Positions 8,006 to 22,113 of a DNA stretch of 64,000 nt are shown here, one piece after another (the first letter of the stretch is position 1; each line of letters opens with the position of its first letter). This DNA is from Limnohabitans sp. (GTDB taxonomy: Bacteria; Pseudomonadota; Gammaproteobacteria; Burkholderiales; Burkholderiaceae_C), in contig VERE01000001.1 of the NCBI GenBank assembly GCA_018882835.1, positions 1-64,000 on the forward strand. Direction: 5' to 3'. The notes under the pieces are model-generated. The model saw nothing but the letters and a program-made list of their open reading frames with translations, was not told the origin of the DNA and ran no database searches. A program made the position numbers and the translations under genes.

Positions 8006-8383
8006 TTGAAAATCACCGTCATGGGGGCAGACTACGTGGGGCTTGTCATTGGAGCTTATTGCGCGGAAGCTGGCGGCAGCGTGGTTTGCTATGACAGTGA
8101 CATCGACAAGATTCAGTCATTGCAGCGCTGCAAAATTTCCGTGATCGACCCCGACCTCCAGAGCTTGATGGCCAGAAACAAGGGCGCGGGGAGGCTGCGA
8201 TTCACGCACGATGCCGTTTACAGCATTCACCGTGCTGAACTCATTTTCATCACAATCAGCAGATGTTCGATGCCACACTCCTCATGCAATTGTTTGTCGA
8301 GGACCCTTAAAAATGTGCATCGATGGGGAAACCGTTGCGAAGTGATTTTGGTGAATTCCACATTTGGTATGGATATTTCATGA
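8006..8383 (+). pseudogene. Decayed UDP-glucose 6-dehydrogenase, N-terminal remnant
   Basis: The first 80 residues read like the NAD-binding start of UDP-glucose/nucleotide-sugar dehydrogenase: MKITVMGADYVGL, IDPDLQSLMARN and GRLRFTHDAV. The normal enzyme is about 440 aa; this frame stops at 125. The glycine motif GxGYVG has become GADYVG, and the expected GTPP and KSTVPVGT regions are degraded (VNSTFGMD just before the stop). A TTG start with GAGGGA upstream is preserved. Weak similarity may continue in another frame to about 8480. An intact dehydrogenase is no longer encoded here. Confidence 0.72.
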
Positions 8384-8627
8384 CATTGTCAGAAATCTCA
8401 ATTTTGTGGTTTATGCACCCCAAGCGATCAGTTGCCGCGCCGTGACCCTTGAGCCGGCCAGGGCCATGGCTTTAACCATCGCACGGGCACCCCAGCCTGC
8501 TTCGGATGGCGCCGGTCAAACGTTTTCGAAGCAACAAATATTAAATTTTTGTGACAGGCTTGGTAGATCATTAAATGGCAATGATTCAGCGATATCCTGC
8601 TAATCCCTATGTCCCCAAAGGCTAAGC
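8384..8627. other. Non-coding stretch after the pseudogene
   Basis: No convincing gene. A 79-aa frame at 8364-8603 has no family features beyond a possible out-of-frame echo of the dehydrogenase (NFVVYAP against the usual FxVVSNPEF). Together with 7831-8005 and the pseudogene, nearly 800 bases lack an intact gene, which looks like an eroding segment. Confidence 0.5.
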
Positions 8628-8903
8628 ATGCGCGCCATCAAAGAAGCTCGAAAATTCATTGAACGTGAACCACAGACAATGGCTGCCCAAACTCTGTCCA
8701 GGCTGGTTCTGGCTTTAGAAAATCAAAGCCCCTTCTCGATTTCAGAGATCTACAGTTTGAACTACGATCAGTTCAATCTTGCCCTTGAAATACTCCAAGA
8801 ATGGCGAATTGACCGGTATTACGCCAGCAAAGTCAAATTGTTTGATGTATCTACGCAGGCAACGGAAATGTCGCCAGGTCAAGGCAGCACATCGAATTCC
8901 TGA
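8628..8903 (+). CDS. Small protein of unknown function upstream of parA-like gene
   Basis: Predicted 91-aa protein that I do not recognise. It is mostly alpha-helical and mixed in charge, with an aromatic-rich segment around NYDQFNLALEILQEWRIDRYY at about 45-65 and a Ser/Gly/Thr-rich tail. It has no signal peptide or membrane segment. It ends 24 bases before the ParA-like gene on the same strand, so the two are likely cotranscribed. A partner role to the ATPase is possible but only positional. Confidence 0.6.
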   Translation: MRAIKEARKFIEREPQTMAAQTLSRLVLALENQSPFSISEIYSLNYDQFNLALEILQEWRIDRYYASKVKLFDVSTQATEMSPGQGSTSNS

Positions 8904-8927
8904 CAAGCTTGCACAAGGCCGCTCACC

Positions 8928-9545
8928 ATGACCATTGTCGTTGTCGCGAACCCCAAAGGGGGCTCAGGAAAGTCCACTATCGCATCAAACATTGCCGGCT
9001 ATTTCGCTTCACAGGGTCGCGCTGTGGGGCTAGGCGATCTGGACAAGCAAGGCTCGTCTGAACTCTGGCGAAAGTTACGCCCACCTGCAGCCAATGCGGT
9101 GCACGCTTGGCCCTGCGAAGACGGCAAGCTGCCCAAACTTCCTAAAGGCCTCAGCCATGGCGTCATTGATACCCCTGCGGGGCTGCATGGCTGGCGGCTG
9201 CGTGAAATTCTGGAAAAAGCCGACAAAATTATCATACCGTTGCAGCCCAGTATTTTTGATATGCATGCCACGCGTGAATTTTTCGACCTGTTGGCTAGCA
9301 AAAGCAAAGGCATCCAGGCGCGCGCGCGATGGGTAGGCATGCGGGTGGATGAGCGAACTCTGGCAGCAGGCCAGCTCCACGACTTTTCGCAAAACTTGCC
9401 TATTGAGCGCATCACCAACCTGCGAAGCACACAATACTACCTGCACTTGGCGGCACATGGCCTCTCACTGTTCGACCTTCAGCCGCACCGGGTTGAAAAA
9501 GATTTAGCGCAATGGCAGCCACTGTGTCAGTGGCTCAGCACTTGA
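8928..9545 (+). CDS. ParA/MinD-family ATPase, orphan
   Basis: A 205-aa P-loop ATPase. The deviant Walker A motif KGGSGKST at residues 10-17, with its signature lysine, defines the ParA/MinD class. A ParA-type DLDKQGSS follows at about 37-44 and VIDTPAG provides the Walker B region. It is short and lacks the N-terminal helix-turn-helix of plasmid type Ia ParA. No parB or parS is in the window, so it is more likely a positioning ATPase for a cell structure, or a solitary regulator, than the chromosome partition protein. A degraded terminator lies 120 bases downstream. Confidence 0.85.
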   Translation: MTIVVVANPKGGSGKSTIASNIAGYFASQGRAVGLGDLDKQGSSELWRKLRPPAANAVHAWPCEDGKLPKLPKGLSHGVIDTPAGLHGWRLREILEKADKIIIPLQPSIFDMHATREFFDLLASKSKGIQARARWVGMRVDERTLAAGQLHDFSQNLPIERITNLRSTQYYLHLAAHGLSLFDLQPHRVEKDLAQWQPLCQWLST

Positions 9546-9660
9546 AGAACTCTGACGGCATTGAAGTCAAAGATCATCTTTGCCACCATCGTTGTTGGTG
9601 ATGATCAGCGTTGCATCGCGGTGACTGCCAGCAACGCCTAACTTGGCTCACATTGACTTA

Positions 9661-9695
9661 TCAAGCTCTCCGCGCGGGCGCTTTTTTATGCTCCC
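9661..9695 (+). terminator. Degenerate terminator-like copy upstream of the porin
   Basis: The hairpin AAGC-T-CTC / GGG-C-GCTT has one mismatch and one G-T pair, followed by six T. It matches the porin's own terminator at 11155 at roughly 31 of 35 positions, including the ATGC that follows the T run. It may end the parA transcript, but it looks like a decayed duplicate. Confidence 0.5.
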
Positions 9696-9698
9696 GCC

Positions 9699-9736
9699 AC
9701 GTCATCAAATCTTCAAAAATCCTTCACGATCGTGAA
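9699..9736 (+). promoter_or_regulatory. Weak Pho-box-like repeats and a 14-bp palindrome upstream of the porin
   Basis: ACGTCAT (9699), TCTTCAA (9710) and CCTTCAC (9721) are 11 bases apart but match the Pho consensus poorly (about 5, 3 and 4 of 7). Overlapping the last is the perfect palindrome TTCACGATCGTGAA (9723-9736), a good operator candidate for an unknown regulator. It lies about 80 bases upstream of the porin ATG. Confidence 0.4.
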
Positions 9737-9812
9737 ATTTTTAGATTGAAAAATCCTGTTGCTATCGATCCATCTCGATCGACGCACTCCAATAATCACA
9801 TGGATTCATTCA

Positions 9813-11129
9813 ATGAAAACTAACATCTCTCTCTCTCGTAAAAGTGTTGCTGTTGCAGTCATTCTGGCTTGTTTGACTTTTTCTCAACAGTCTTTTGCCC
9901 AAGATGGGAAAGTTCAGTCTAATGGCCTGGGTTTGTCCTCGGCCAACGGGGAAACCACCCTTAACTTGGTTGGCCGGCTGCACTTTGACGTTCGCAGTTT
10001 CAACAGTACTTTCGCCAACAACATGACGACTGACAAGGACACCGCAAAATACGGTGACACCTATGACATCCGTCGCGCACGAATTGGCATCCAAGGCACC
10101 TTCATGAAGGATGTCGCATATGAAATTGTCTTCAATGCGCCCAGTTCCGACAGCACCAACCTGGACACTGGCTTCATCAACTACACGCTAAGCAAGCCCT
10201 TGCAATTTCGCGTCGGTAAATTCAAGCAGCAATTCAATTTGGAAGAGTTGACCAGCTCAAACAACATTGACTTCATTGAGCGCTCTTATGTCAATCAGTT
10301 CGCACCAGGCAAAAAACTGGGCATGATGATTCATGGCGCGCCCAAAGACGGCCTTTACTATGGCGTGAGCATGTTCCAGGAAGGGACCTCTGTTTCCTCG
10401 GCTTCTCGCAACACGCAAAATTCTGCCCGCCTTGCAAGCAACCTGGCCCAGCTGACTGGCATCAAAGATTCAGTACTGCACTTTGGTGTTGCACAAACCT
10501 CCGGCAGCTTTGATGTTGCATCAGGCGCAACCGGCGATATCCTGAAATTGCGCACCGATGCACGCGGCGTCGATGGCGTTTTTGCCTCGACATTTGCCAA
10601 CGGCTCAACGACAAATATCAACGAAGTCAGCCGGACGCAATCTGGGCTTGAAGTGGCGTATGCCACTGGCCCGCTGAAGATTCAAGCAGAAGCCGTCAAG
10701 TCGAAATACAGCTTTAACAACGGCCTTTCAGGGACAACACTGAACACTGTTGATGGAAAAATCAACACGCAGTACCTCGCCGTGATGTACAACATCACAG
10801 GTGAAAAGTGGTCTGACGCCTACAAAGACGGCGCATTCTCAGGCACCAAGCCTTTGGCCAATTTCAGCAGCAGCGGCAAAGGCAACGGCGCTTGGCAAAT
10901 TGGCGTGCGCGTTTCTTCTTACGATGCCAATGATTGGGTGGCGACCACAGCGACCACTGGCTCTAAAAAAGGAAGCACGACAACCTTCGGCGTAAACTGG
11001 ATTTTGAACCCCAATGCGCGCCTCATGCTGAACCATTCGGCATCGAAGTTTGACACCGCGTTTGCAGCGGGAGCCGCTACCGGCGACAAAGAAAAAGTCA
11101 CCACGCTGCGCACCCAAATCAATTTCTAA
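9813..11129 (+). CDS. Outer-membrane porin, phosphate-selective OprO/OprP type
   Basis: A 438-aa outer-membrane beta-barrel precursor. The ATG at 9813 gives a clear signal peptide: basic start, hydrophobic core, and cleavage after QQSFA. After it come a LVGRLHFDVRSF first strand, RRARIGIQGTF, the FRVGKFKQQFN segment, and a terminal strand ending in F (LRTQINF), all as in the phosphate-selective porin O/P family. Such porins pass phosphate or polyphosphate, which suits neighbouring polyphosphate genes, but specificity cannot be read directly. The track start at 9759 is rejected because it would bury the signal peptide. A perfect terminator follows. Confidence 0.9.
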   Translation: MKTNISLSRKSVAVAVILACLTFSQQSFAQDGKVQSNGLGLSSANGETTLNLVGRLHFDVRSFNSTFANNMTTDKDTAKYGDTYDIRRARIGIQGTFMKDVAYEIVFNAPSSDSTNLDTGFINYTLSKPLQFRVGKFKQQFNLEELTSSNNIDFIERSYVNQFAPGKKLGMMIHGAPKDGLYYGVSMFQEGTSVSSASRNTQNSARLASNLAQLTGIKDSVLHFGVAQTSGSFDVASGATGDILKLRTDARGVDGVFASTFANGSTTNINEVSRTQSGLEVAYATGPLKIQAEAVKSKYSFNNGLSGTTLNTVDGKINTQYLAVMYNITGEKWSDAYKDGAFSGTKPLANFSSSGKGNGAWQIGVRVSSYDANDWVATTATTGSKKGSTTTFGVNWILNPNARLMLNHSASKFDTAFAAGAATGDKEKVTTLRTQINF

Positions 11130-11154
11130 TTTGGGATTCAAGCTCTTCAAGGAT

Positions 11155-11182
11155 TCAAGCGCCCCTCGCGGGCGCTTTTTTT
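11155..11182 (+). terminator. Rho-independent terminator of the porin gene
   Basis: AAGCGCCC pairs perfectly with GGGCGCTT around a CTCGC loop, followed by seven T. It lies 28 bases after the porin stop and touches the stop codon of glmM on the opposite strand. Confidence 0.85.
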
Positions 11183-12512
11183 ATGCACCCAACAGCACAT
11201 CCGCCAGCCGTTGGGCACTCTGCTGCGCCACCTGGGCGTCACGCGCCTCCACCATCACACGCACCAAGGGTTCGGTGCCACTGGGTCGGATCAGCACACG
11301 CCCTGCGTCGCCCAAAGCCTGTTCCACCTCACGCTGTACAGCAGCAAGTGCGGGGGTCTGCCAGGTTTGTCCTGGCTGCAATCGAACATTGACCAAAGTT
11401 TGCGGGAACAAGGTCACGTCTTTCAACAATGAGGCTGGTGCTTCACCGCTTCGCACGCAGGCCTGCAGCACCTGCAAGGCACTGATGAGGCCATCCCCCG
11501 TGGTGTGCTTGTCCAGCGCCAGCAAATGGCCTGAGCCCTCGCCACCGAGGATCCAGCCATGCTTTTCCAGCGCCTCCAGAACATAGCGGTCGCCCACCTT
11601 GGCACGCTCAAAAGCGACGCCCCGCTTTTTCAGGGCGACTTCAACGGCCATGTTGGTCATCAAGGTGCCTACCACGCCCGGGACCACTTCGTCCCGGCCC
11701 AAGCGGTCATCCACCATCAGGTACAACAATTCGTCACCGTTGTACAAGCGCCCCTGTGCATCGACCACCTGCAAGCGGTCTGCGTCGCCGTCCAGCGCAA
11801 TGCCGAAATCGGCTTGATGTTCGCGCACGGCCTTCACCAATGCCTCGGGATGCGTTGCGCCAACGCCCTGGTTGATATTCAGGCCATCGGGCGCACAGCC
11901 AATGGCGATCACTTCTGCGCCCAGCTCATGAAACACTTCCGGGGCAATCTGATAAGCCGCACCGTGCGCTGCGTCCACCACCAATTTCAGGCCCTTCAAG
12001 GTCAAGTCATTGGCGAAGGTGCTTTTGCAAAACTCGATGTAGCGCCCGGCCGCATCGTTGAGCCGGCGAGCCTTGCCTAAGTTGGCGGAGGCTACCCAGG
12101 CCGGGGCTTGTTGCAAGGCCGTCTCGACCGCAATCTCCCAGGCATCGTCCAGCTTGGTTCCTTGGGCGCTGAAGAACTTGATGCCATTATCCTGATACGG
12201 GTTGTGGCTGGCACTGATGACCACGCCCAAACTGGCACGTTGCGCGCGGGTCAGATAGGCCACTGCAGGCGTTGGCACCGGGCCTAGCAACAACACATCC
12301 ACGCCCGCCGAGTTAAAGCCTGACTCCAGCGCCGACTCCAGCATGTAGCCCGAAATGCGGGTATCTTTGCCAATCAGCACCGTGGGGCGATTTTCTTTTT
12401 CACGCAACACACGGCCTACGGCATGGGCCAGTTGAAGGACAAAGTCCGGCGTGATCGGCGACTGTCCAACAGTGCCGCGGATGCCATCGGTGCCAAAGTA
12501 TTTGCGGGTCAT
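11181..12512 (-). CDS. glmM: Phosphoglucosamine mutase
   Basis: Converts glucosamine-6-phosphate to glucosamine-1-phosphate for UDP-GlcNAc, the precursor of peptidoglycan and lipopolysaccharide. The protein has 443 aa (E. coli 445). The start [13 protein letters not shown] is diagnostic. The phosphoserine loop [12 protein letters not shown] puts the active Ser at 102. The metal loop DGDADR and the C-terminal phosphate-binding [12 protein letters not shown] are present. The track start is 40 codons too early. It is the last gene of the rlmE-ftsH-folP-glmM group, the same order as in E. coli. Confidence 0.98.
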   Translation of the reverse strand: MTRKYFGTDGIRGTVGQSPITPDFVLQLAHAVGRVLREKENRPTVLIGKDTRISGYMLESALESGFNSAGVDVLLLGPVPTPAVAYLTRAQRASLGVVISASHNPYQDNGIKFFSAQGTKLDDAWEIAVETALQQAPAWVASANLGKARRLNDAAGRYIEFCKSTFANDLTLKGLKLVVDAAHGAAYQIAPEVFHELGAEVIAIGCAPDGLNINQGVGATHPEALVKAVREHQADFGIALDGDADRLQVVDAQGRLYNGDELLYLMVDDRLGRDEVVPGVVGTLMTNMAVEVALKKRGVAFERAKVGDRYVLEALEKHGWILGGEGSGHLLALDKHTTGDGLISALQVLQACVRSGEAPASLLKDVTLFPQTLVNVRLQPGQTWQTPALAAVQREVEQALGDAGRVLIRPSGTEPLVRVMVEARDAQVAQQSAQRLADVLLGA

Positions 12513-12549
12513 GATGCGATGCTTCTCAAAAATAGCCGGGAGGATTGTC

Positions 12550-13413
12550 TCAAATTGGACGGGCAGCCTGCCAAACCGCCAGGGCGGCGACCGTCTCGGC
12601 CACATCATGCACGCGCACGATATGGGCGCCACGCTCGACCGACAACACTGCAGCTGCCACGCTGGGAATCAGCCGCTGTGAAAGATCCAGCCCGGTCACA
12701 GCGCCTAAAGATGATTTGCGCGACCAGCCCACCAGCCAAGGATGTGCAGGCATTAGCAAAGCTGCTTGCTGTGCCAGCAGGGAAAAATTTTGTTCGACGG
12801 TTTTGCCAAAACCCACGCCCGGGTCCAAGGCAATGCGCTCGCTGGCCACACCCGCGGCGGCCAGCACACTGACACGCTCTTGCATAAAGGCTTGGACTGC
12901 GTGGACCGCATCGCCCTGCAAGGGTTGCAGTTGCATGGTTTGCGGCTCGCCATGCATGTGCATCACGCACACGCCACAAGCCGAAGCGGCCACAGCGGAA
13001 ACGGCGCCAGGCTGTCGCAAGCCCCAGATATCGTTGATGATGTCGACCCCCATGTCCAGCGCTCGGCGCATGGTGGCTGGCTTGTAGGTGTCCAGAGAAA
13101 TGGGCACCTGCCAGCGCAAGCACTCCGTCAAAACGGGCTCAATGCGGCGCCACTCTTCATCCTCGCTCAGCGCAGGGGCGCCAGGCCGGGAGGACTCGCC
13201 GCCGATGTCCAGCAGATGAGCGCCCTCTTTCAGCAAGCGGTCTGCGTGGGCCAGCGCCGCTGTGGCTTGGTCATGCTGCCCCCCATCAGAAAACGAATCG
13301 GGTGTCACGTTGACGATGCCCATCACCAACGGGCGCGCCAGGTCCAATTGGAAGCGTGTGGTCTGCCAGAAAGGCACATGGGGCCGAAGCCCCATGTGTG
13401 TGTGGTGTGTCAT
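12550..13413 (-). CDS. folP: Dihydropteroate synthase
   Basis: Joins p-aminobenzoate to the pterin pyrophosphate in folate synthesis; it is the sulfonamide target. The TIM-barrel protein is 287 aa. The two signatures are [15 protein letters not shown] (about 32-46) and [12 protein letters not shown] (about 68-79). The substrate-binding Lys-rich loop near GWSRKSSLG is also present. It follows ftsH after 5 bases and precedes glmM by 37, so the genes form one operon. Confidence 0.97.
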   Translation of the reverse strand: MTHHTHMGLRPHVPFWQTTRFQLDLARPLVMGIVNVTPDSFSDGGQHDQATAALAHADRLLKEGAHLLDIGGESSRPGAPALSEDEEWRRIEPVLTECLRWQVPISLDTYKPATMRRALDMGVDIINDIWGLRQPGAVSAVAASACGVCVMHMHGEPQTMQLQPLQGDAVHAVQAFMQERVSVLAAAGVASERIALDPGVGFGKTVEQNFSLLAQQAALLMPAHPWLVGWSRKSSLGAVTGLDLSQRLIPSVAAAVLSVERGAHIVRVHDVAETVAALAVWQAARPI

Positions 13414-13418
13414 CTTGC

Positions 13419-15332
<1,914 letters not shown>

Positions 15333-15465
15333 TGCAGGCTCCAGGAGAAAAAGGCAAGATCTGCCCTAGAAAGGCATATGACTGACATTTTAGGCTTTTC
15401 AAGACACCCCAGCGAGAATTTCGCACGTCCAGCCCTGCCGGTCATGCGGTTTTCTGTGAAATGCC

Positions 15466-16128
15466 TCAAGAATCGCGCTTGAGACCCAGCCCTACCAGGA
15501 AAGTTTCCGAAGATTTGTCACGGCTGGACTTGGGCTTGATCGGCTTGACCACCTTGAAGGTTTCCTTGAACAGCTTGACCAGCTGGCTGTAACCGCTGCC
15601 GTGAAAGACCTTGGTCACCAGAGCCCCGCCGGGCTTGAGGTGCGCCTGGCTGAATTCGATGGCCAATTCGACCAGATGGGCAATGCGGGCGGCATCGGCC
15701 GACTCGATGCCTGACAGATTGGGGGCCATGTCCGATACCACCACATCGACGGCCCGCCCCTGCAAGGCGGCTTCCAACTGCGACAAGACCTCGGGCTCGC
15801 GGAAGTCGCCGTTCAAAAAGGTCACGCCCTCCACCGGCATCATGGGCAAAATATCCAGCGCAATGATGGTGCCGTTCAATTGACCCACGGCCGCGCCTTC
15901 CGGTGACAAACGGCGGCGAACATACTGGCTCCAGGCACCGGGCGTCGAGCCCAAGTCCACCACCACCTGGCCTGGTTTGATCAGGCCCAGCTGCTCGTCA
16001 ATTTCCTTGAGTTTGTAGGCAGCGCGCGCCCGGTAACCGTCTTTTTGCGCGAGCTTGACGTAGGGGTCGTTGACATGGTCGTTCAACCACGACTTGTTGA
16101 CCTTTTTGCTTTTCGTATTGATTTTCAA
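15466..16128 (-). CDS. rlmE: 23S rRNA 2'-O-methyltransferase RlmE (FtsJ/RrmJ)
   Basis: Methylates U2552 of 23S rRNA during 50S assembly. The protein is 220 aa. A SAM-binding motif occurs at [14 protein letters not shown] (about 54-67), and the K-D-K-E type catalytic residues include D in SDMAPNLSG and K in the FHGSG region. I choose a TTG start at 16128 (MKINTKSKK), with GAGG seven bases upstream. The track start would extend into the divergent yhbY promoter without a ribosome binding site. Basic N-terminal residues fit RNA binding. ftsH follows downstream, as in E. coli. Confidence 0.95.
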   Translation of the reverse strand: MKINTKSKKVNKSWLNDHVNDPYVKLAQKDGYRARAAYKLKEIDEQLGLIKPGQVVVDLGSTPGAWSQYVRRRLSPEGAAVGQLNGTIIALDILPMMPVEGVTFLNGDFREPEVLSQLEAALQGRAVDVVVSDMAPNLSGIESADAARIAHLVELAIEFSQAHLKPGGALVTKVFHGSGYSQLVKLFKETFKVVKPIKPKSSRDKSSETFLVGLGLKRDS

Positions 16129-16162
16129 TGGTTTGCCTCGACAAGGGAGGGATAATAACGCC

Positions 16163-16636
16163 ATGCCTGCCATTCAACTGACACCCGCACAGCGCAAAGT
16201 GCATCGCGCTGATGCCCACCACCTCGAACCGGTCGTGATGATCGGCAACGATGGGCTCACGCCCGCTGTTGTGAAAGAGACCGATGCCGCCCTCAACGCT
16301 CACGGCTTGATCAAGGTTCGCGTCCTGGGCGACGACCGCAGCGCCCGCGAAATCATTTTTCAAAACCTGGCGGAGCAACTCAGCGCCGCGCCCATTCAAC
16401 ACATTGGCAAGCTGCTGGTGCTGTGGCGCCCACAGCCTGAAAAAGAGCGTGTGGTCGACGAAGACCGGATGCCGGGGCCGCGCGACTTCAAAGTGCTGAA
16501 GTACAGCAAACGCGGCGGCCAGCGTCCTGAGGTCAAAACCCTGAGGGTGCTGGGCAACCAGCGACTGACCTCGGGGGGCCAGATCAAGCGGGCCAAGCCG
16601 AAACAAAAGTCGGTCAAGAAGCGCAGCCTAGGCTGA
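16163..16636 (+). CDS. yhbY: YhbY-family RNA-binding protein (CRM domain)
   Basis: Small ribosome-assembly protein associated with pre-50S particles. The 157-aa protein has an N-terminal CRM domain of about 95 residues with the GNDGLTPAV loop in place of the usual GxxG region, and a long basic tail rich in Lys, Arg and Gln. E. coli YhbY is only 97 aa, so the tail is a betaproteobacterial extension. The start [12 protein letters not shown] at 16163 is 34 bases from the divergent rlmE start, so the two share a promoter region. Its 3' end overlaps that of the DUF4149 gene. Confidence 0.92.
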   Translation: MPAIQLTPAQRKVHRADAHHLEPVVMIGNDGLTPAVVKETDAALNAHGLIKVRVLGDDRSAREIIFQNLAEQLSAAPIQHIGKLLVLWRPQPEKERVVDEDRMPGPRDFKVLKYSKRGGQRPEVKTLRVLGNQRLTSGGQIKRAKPKQKSVKKRSLG

Positions 16637-17023
16637 GCTTTTTGCCTGGCGCCACAAACAGGCGCCAGCGCACAACCACTGCAGGGCGTACATCGCTGTG
16701 CCCACCGAGTGCCACAAAGCCAAATTCTCACGCGCCACAATGCGCGGCGCCACGGCCAGCTCGACCAGCAAGGCGAGCAACATACCGCCCAGAATCCAAA
16801 CCAGGCCTTGCACCTGATCGCGGCGGCGCAGCGCCATCCACAAAAGCAAGCCACACACCACCGACACCCAGGTCTGGGCACTGAACAATCGTGCTGCCAT
16901 CTGGCCGGCTTGTGCGGGGCTGCCCAGGAAGGCAAACAACAGGGGCACCACGCCAAAGGCCAGCGTGGTCAGGCTACCCCACCAGAGGGCGGCCACAAAC
17001 AATTCAAGCCGTTGCAGTTTCAA
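16628..17023 (-). CDS. DUF4149-domain inner-membrane protein
   Basis: Small membrane protein of 131 aa with about four hydrophobic helices ([17 protein letters not shown] near the start, then about 47-62, 70-90 and 103-120). It matches the betaproteobacterial DUF4149 family often found between greA and yhbY. Function is unknown. Its start overlaps the stop of greA (ATGA), so it is translated from the greA message. Confidence 0.8.
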   Translation of the reverse strand: MKLQRLELFVAALWWGSLTTLAFGVVPLLFAFLGSPAQAGQMAARLFSAQTWVSVVCGLLLWMALRRRDQVQGLVWILGGMLLALLVELAVAPRIVARENLALWHSVGTAMYALQWLCAGACLWRQAKSSA

Positions 17024-17496
17024 CGGTAGGCCACGCCCACAATTTCGTAGCGCTTCACGCCGCCGGGTGCTTGCACTTCGGCCACGTCACCTTCTTCTTT
17101 GCCGATCAATGCGCGGGCAATCGGGCTGCTGATGTTGATCAGGCCCAGCTTCAGGTCGGCCTCGTCTTCGCCCACGATTTGGTAGGTCACGGCGTCGCCC
17201 GTGGCTTCGTCTTCCAATTCCACCGTGGCACCAAACACGACTTTGCCACCGGCATCGACACTGGAGGGGTCGATGATCTGGGCCGCAGAGAGCTTGCTCT
17301 CGATTTCCTGAATGCGGCCTTCGATGAAGCCTTGGCGGTCTTTGGCGGCGTCGTATTCGGCGTTTTCGCTGAGGTCGCCCTGCGCGCGCGCTTCGGCAAT
17401 GGCGTTGATCACGCCGGGACGCTCGACGGTTTTCAGTCGGTGCAATTCCTCTTTCAACTTTTCCGCGCCGCGCTTGGTGATGGGAATGGTGGCCAT
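17020..17496 (-). CDS. greA: Transcription elongation factor GreA
   Basis: Stimulates RNA polymerase to cleave backtracked transcripts. The protein has 158 aa, exactly the E. coli length. An N-terminal coiled coil (about 10-75) carries the acidic tip residues in the [13 protein letters not shown] segment, and a C-terminal FKBP-like domain ends in [10 protein letters not shown] hairpin with a T-rich tail lies between carB and greA, so greA may have its own promoter or be attenuated. It is a neighbour of carB in many betaproteobacteria. Confidence 0.98.
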   Translation of the reverse strand: MATIPITKRGAEKLKEELHRLKTVERPGVINAIAEARAQGDLSENAEYDAAKDRQGFIEGRIQEIESKLSAAQIIDPSSVDAGGKVVFGATVELEDEATGDAVTYQIVGEDEADLKLGLINISSPIARALIGKEEGDVAEVQAPGGVKRYEIVGVAYR

Positions 17497-17505
17497 GTCT
17501 TGTCT

Positions 17506-17541
17506 CTCAAAAAGAAACCGCCGGGAGTTGCCTCCCAGCGG
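17506..17541 (-). terminator. Terminator or attenuator between carB and greA
   Basis: On the minus strand CCGCTGGGAG pairs with CTCCCGGCGG around GCAA. It is a 10-bp stem with one G-T pair, followed by TTTCTTTTTG. It lies 21 bases after the carB stop and ends close to the greA start. Confidence 0.7.
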
Positions 17542-17562
17542 CAGTTCATGTTTTTTTTCGAA

Positions 17563-20796
<3,234 letters not shown>

Positions 20797-20797
20797 G

Positions 20798-21961
20798 TTA
20801 TTTACCCTCCATCAGGGAGATGAAGCGGTCGAAGAGGTAGCTGATGTCGTGCGGTCCCGGCGAAGCTTCGGGGTGGCCCTGGAAACAGAACGCCGGTTTG
20901 TCGGTGCGGGCCAGGCCTTGCAATGTGCCATCGAACAGCGACTTGTGAGTCGCGCGCAAGTTGGCGGGCAAGGATTTTTCGTCCACGGCAAAACCATGGT
21001 TCTGGCTGGTGATGGACACGCGGCCGTTGTCCAGGTCTTTCACGGGATGGTTGGCGCCATGGTGGCCGAACTTCATCTTGAAGGTTTTCGCGCCGCTGGC
21101 CAAGGCCATGATCTGGTGGCCCAGGCAGATGCCGAACGTGGGAATGCCGGTCTCGATCAAGGTCTTCGCTGCAGCAATGGCGTAGTCGCATGGCTCTGGA
21201 TCGCCGGGGCCATTGGACAGGAAAATGCCGTCGGGCTTGTGCTTGAGCACGTCTGCAGCGGACGTTTTGGCGGGCACCACGGTGACCTTGCAGCCGCGCT
21301 CGGCCAGCATGCGCAGAATGTTTTTCTTGACGCCGAAGTCGTAGGCCACGACGTGAAAGCGCGGCGCGCTTTGGGTGCCGTAGCCTGAGCCGAGCTGCCA
21401 CTCGGACTGGGTCCATTCGTAGGATTTGTCGACAGTGACCTTTTGCGCGAGGTCCAGACCCGCCATTGTGGGGGCGGCCTTGGCGGCGGCAATCGCTTGG
21501 TCGATGTGCGCCTGGGTGACCTTCTCGCCTTGCTTCAAGCCGACAATGGCGCCGTTTTGAGCGCCATGGGTGCGCAGGTGGCGTGTCAACTTGCGGGTGT
21601 CGATGTTGGCAATGGCCACAGTGTTTTCAGACACCAGGTATTGGGCCAAGGTCTGGGTCGAACGGAAGTTCGAAGCCAGCAAGGGCAGGTCTTTGATGAT
21701 CAGACCCGCGGCATGGACTTTTTCAGCTTCGACGTCTTCGGCATTGATGCCATAGTTGCCAATGTGCGGGTACGTCAAGGTGACGATCTGCTGGCAGTAA
21801 GAGGGGTCGGTAAGAATTTCCTGGTAGCCGGTGATCGAGGTGTTGAACACCACTTCTCCGACAGTAGAGCCTGTGGCTCCGATGGAATTGCCAATCAAGA
21901 CCGTGCCGTCTGCAAGCGCCAGGATGGCGGGCGGGAAGGTTCCCTGAAGAGACAAAAGCAC
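20798..21961 (-). CDS. carA: Carbamoyl-phosphate synthase small subunit
   Basis: Glutamine amidotransferase subunit that supplies ammonia to CarB. A GTG start at 21961, with GGAG six bases upstream, gives 387 aa (E. coli 382); the track start adds 14 unlikely residues. The N-terminal domain begins [20 protein letters not shown]. The class I amidotransferase domain carries the catalytic Cys in TFGICLGHQ and its His/Glu in the [11 protein letters not shown] region. The gene lies 150 bases from the large inverted repeat upstream. Confidence 0.98.
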   Translation of the reverse strand: MLLSLQGTFPPAILALADGTVLIGNSIGATGSTVGEVVFNTSITGYQEILTDPSYCQQIVTLTYPHIGNYGINAEDVEAEKVHAAGLIIKDLPLLASNFRSTQTLAQYLVSENTVAIANIDTRKLTRHLRTHGAQNGAIVGLKQGEKVTQAHIDQAIAAAKAAPTMAGLDLAQKVTVDKSYEWTQSEWQLGSGYGTQSAPRFHVVAYDFGVKKNILRMLAERGCKVTVVPAKTSAADVLKHKPDGIFLSNGPGDPEPCDYAIAAAKTLIETGIPTFGICLGHQIMALASGAKTFKMKFGHHGANHPVKDLDNGRVSITSQNHGFAVDEKSLPANLRATHKSLFDGTLQGLARTDKPAFCFQGHPEASPGPHDISYLFDRFISLMEGK

Positions 21962-22113
21962 TGGGTTCTCCGTTGAGGTTCGGTGACGCCCCAGCGCGCG
22001 CAAGAGTGGCCTCTTTGTGGCTGCTTTGAGTGGGAGGTGGCTTGAGATCGAGCTAAGGCGTACGGGTGAATGCGGGAAAGCCTCCCATTATAAGGGGCGA
22101 GCCGCATGAGCTG

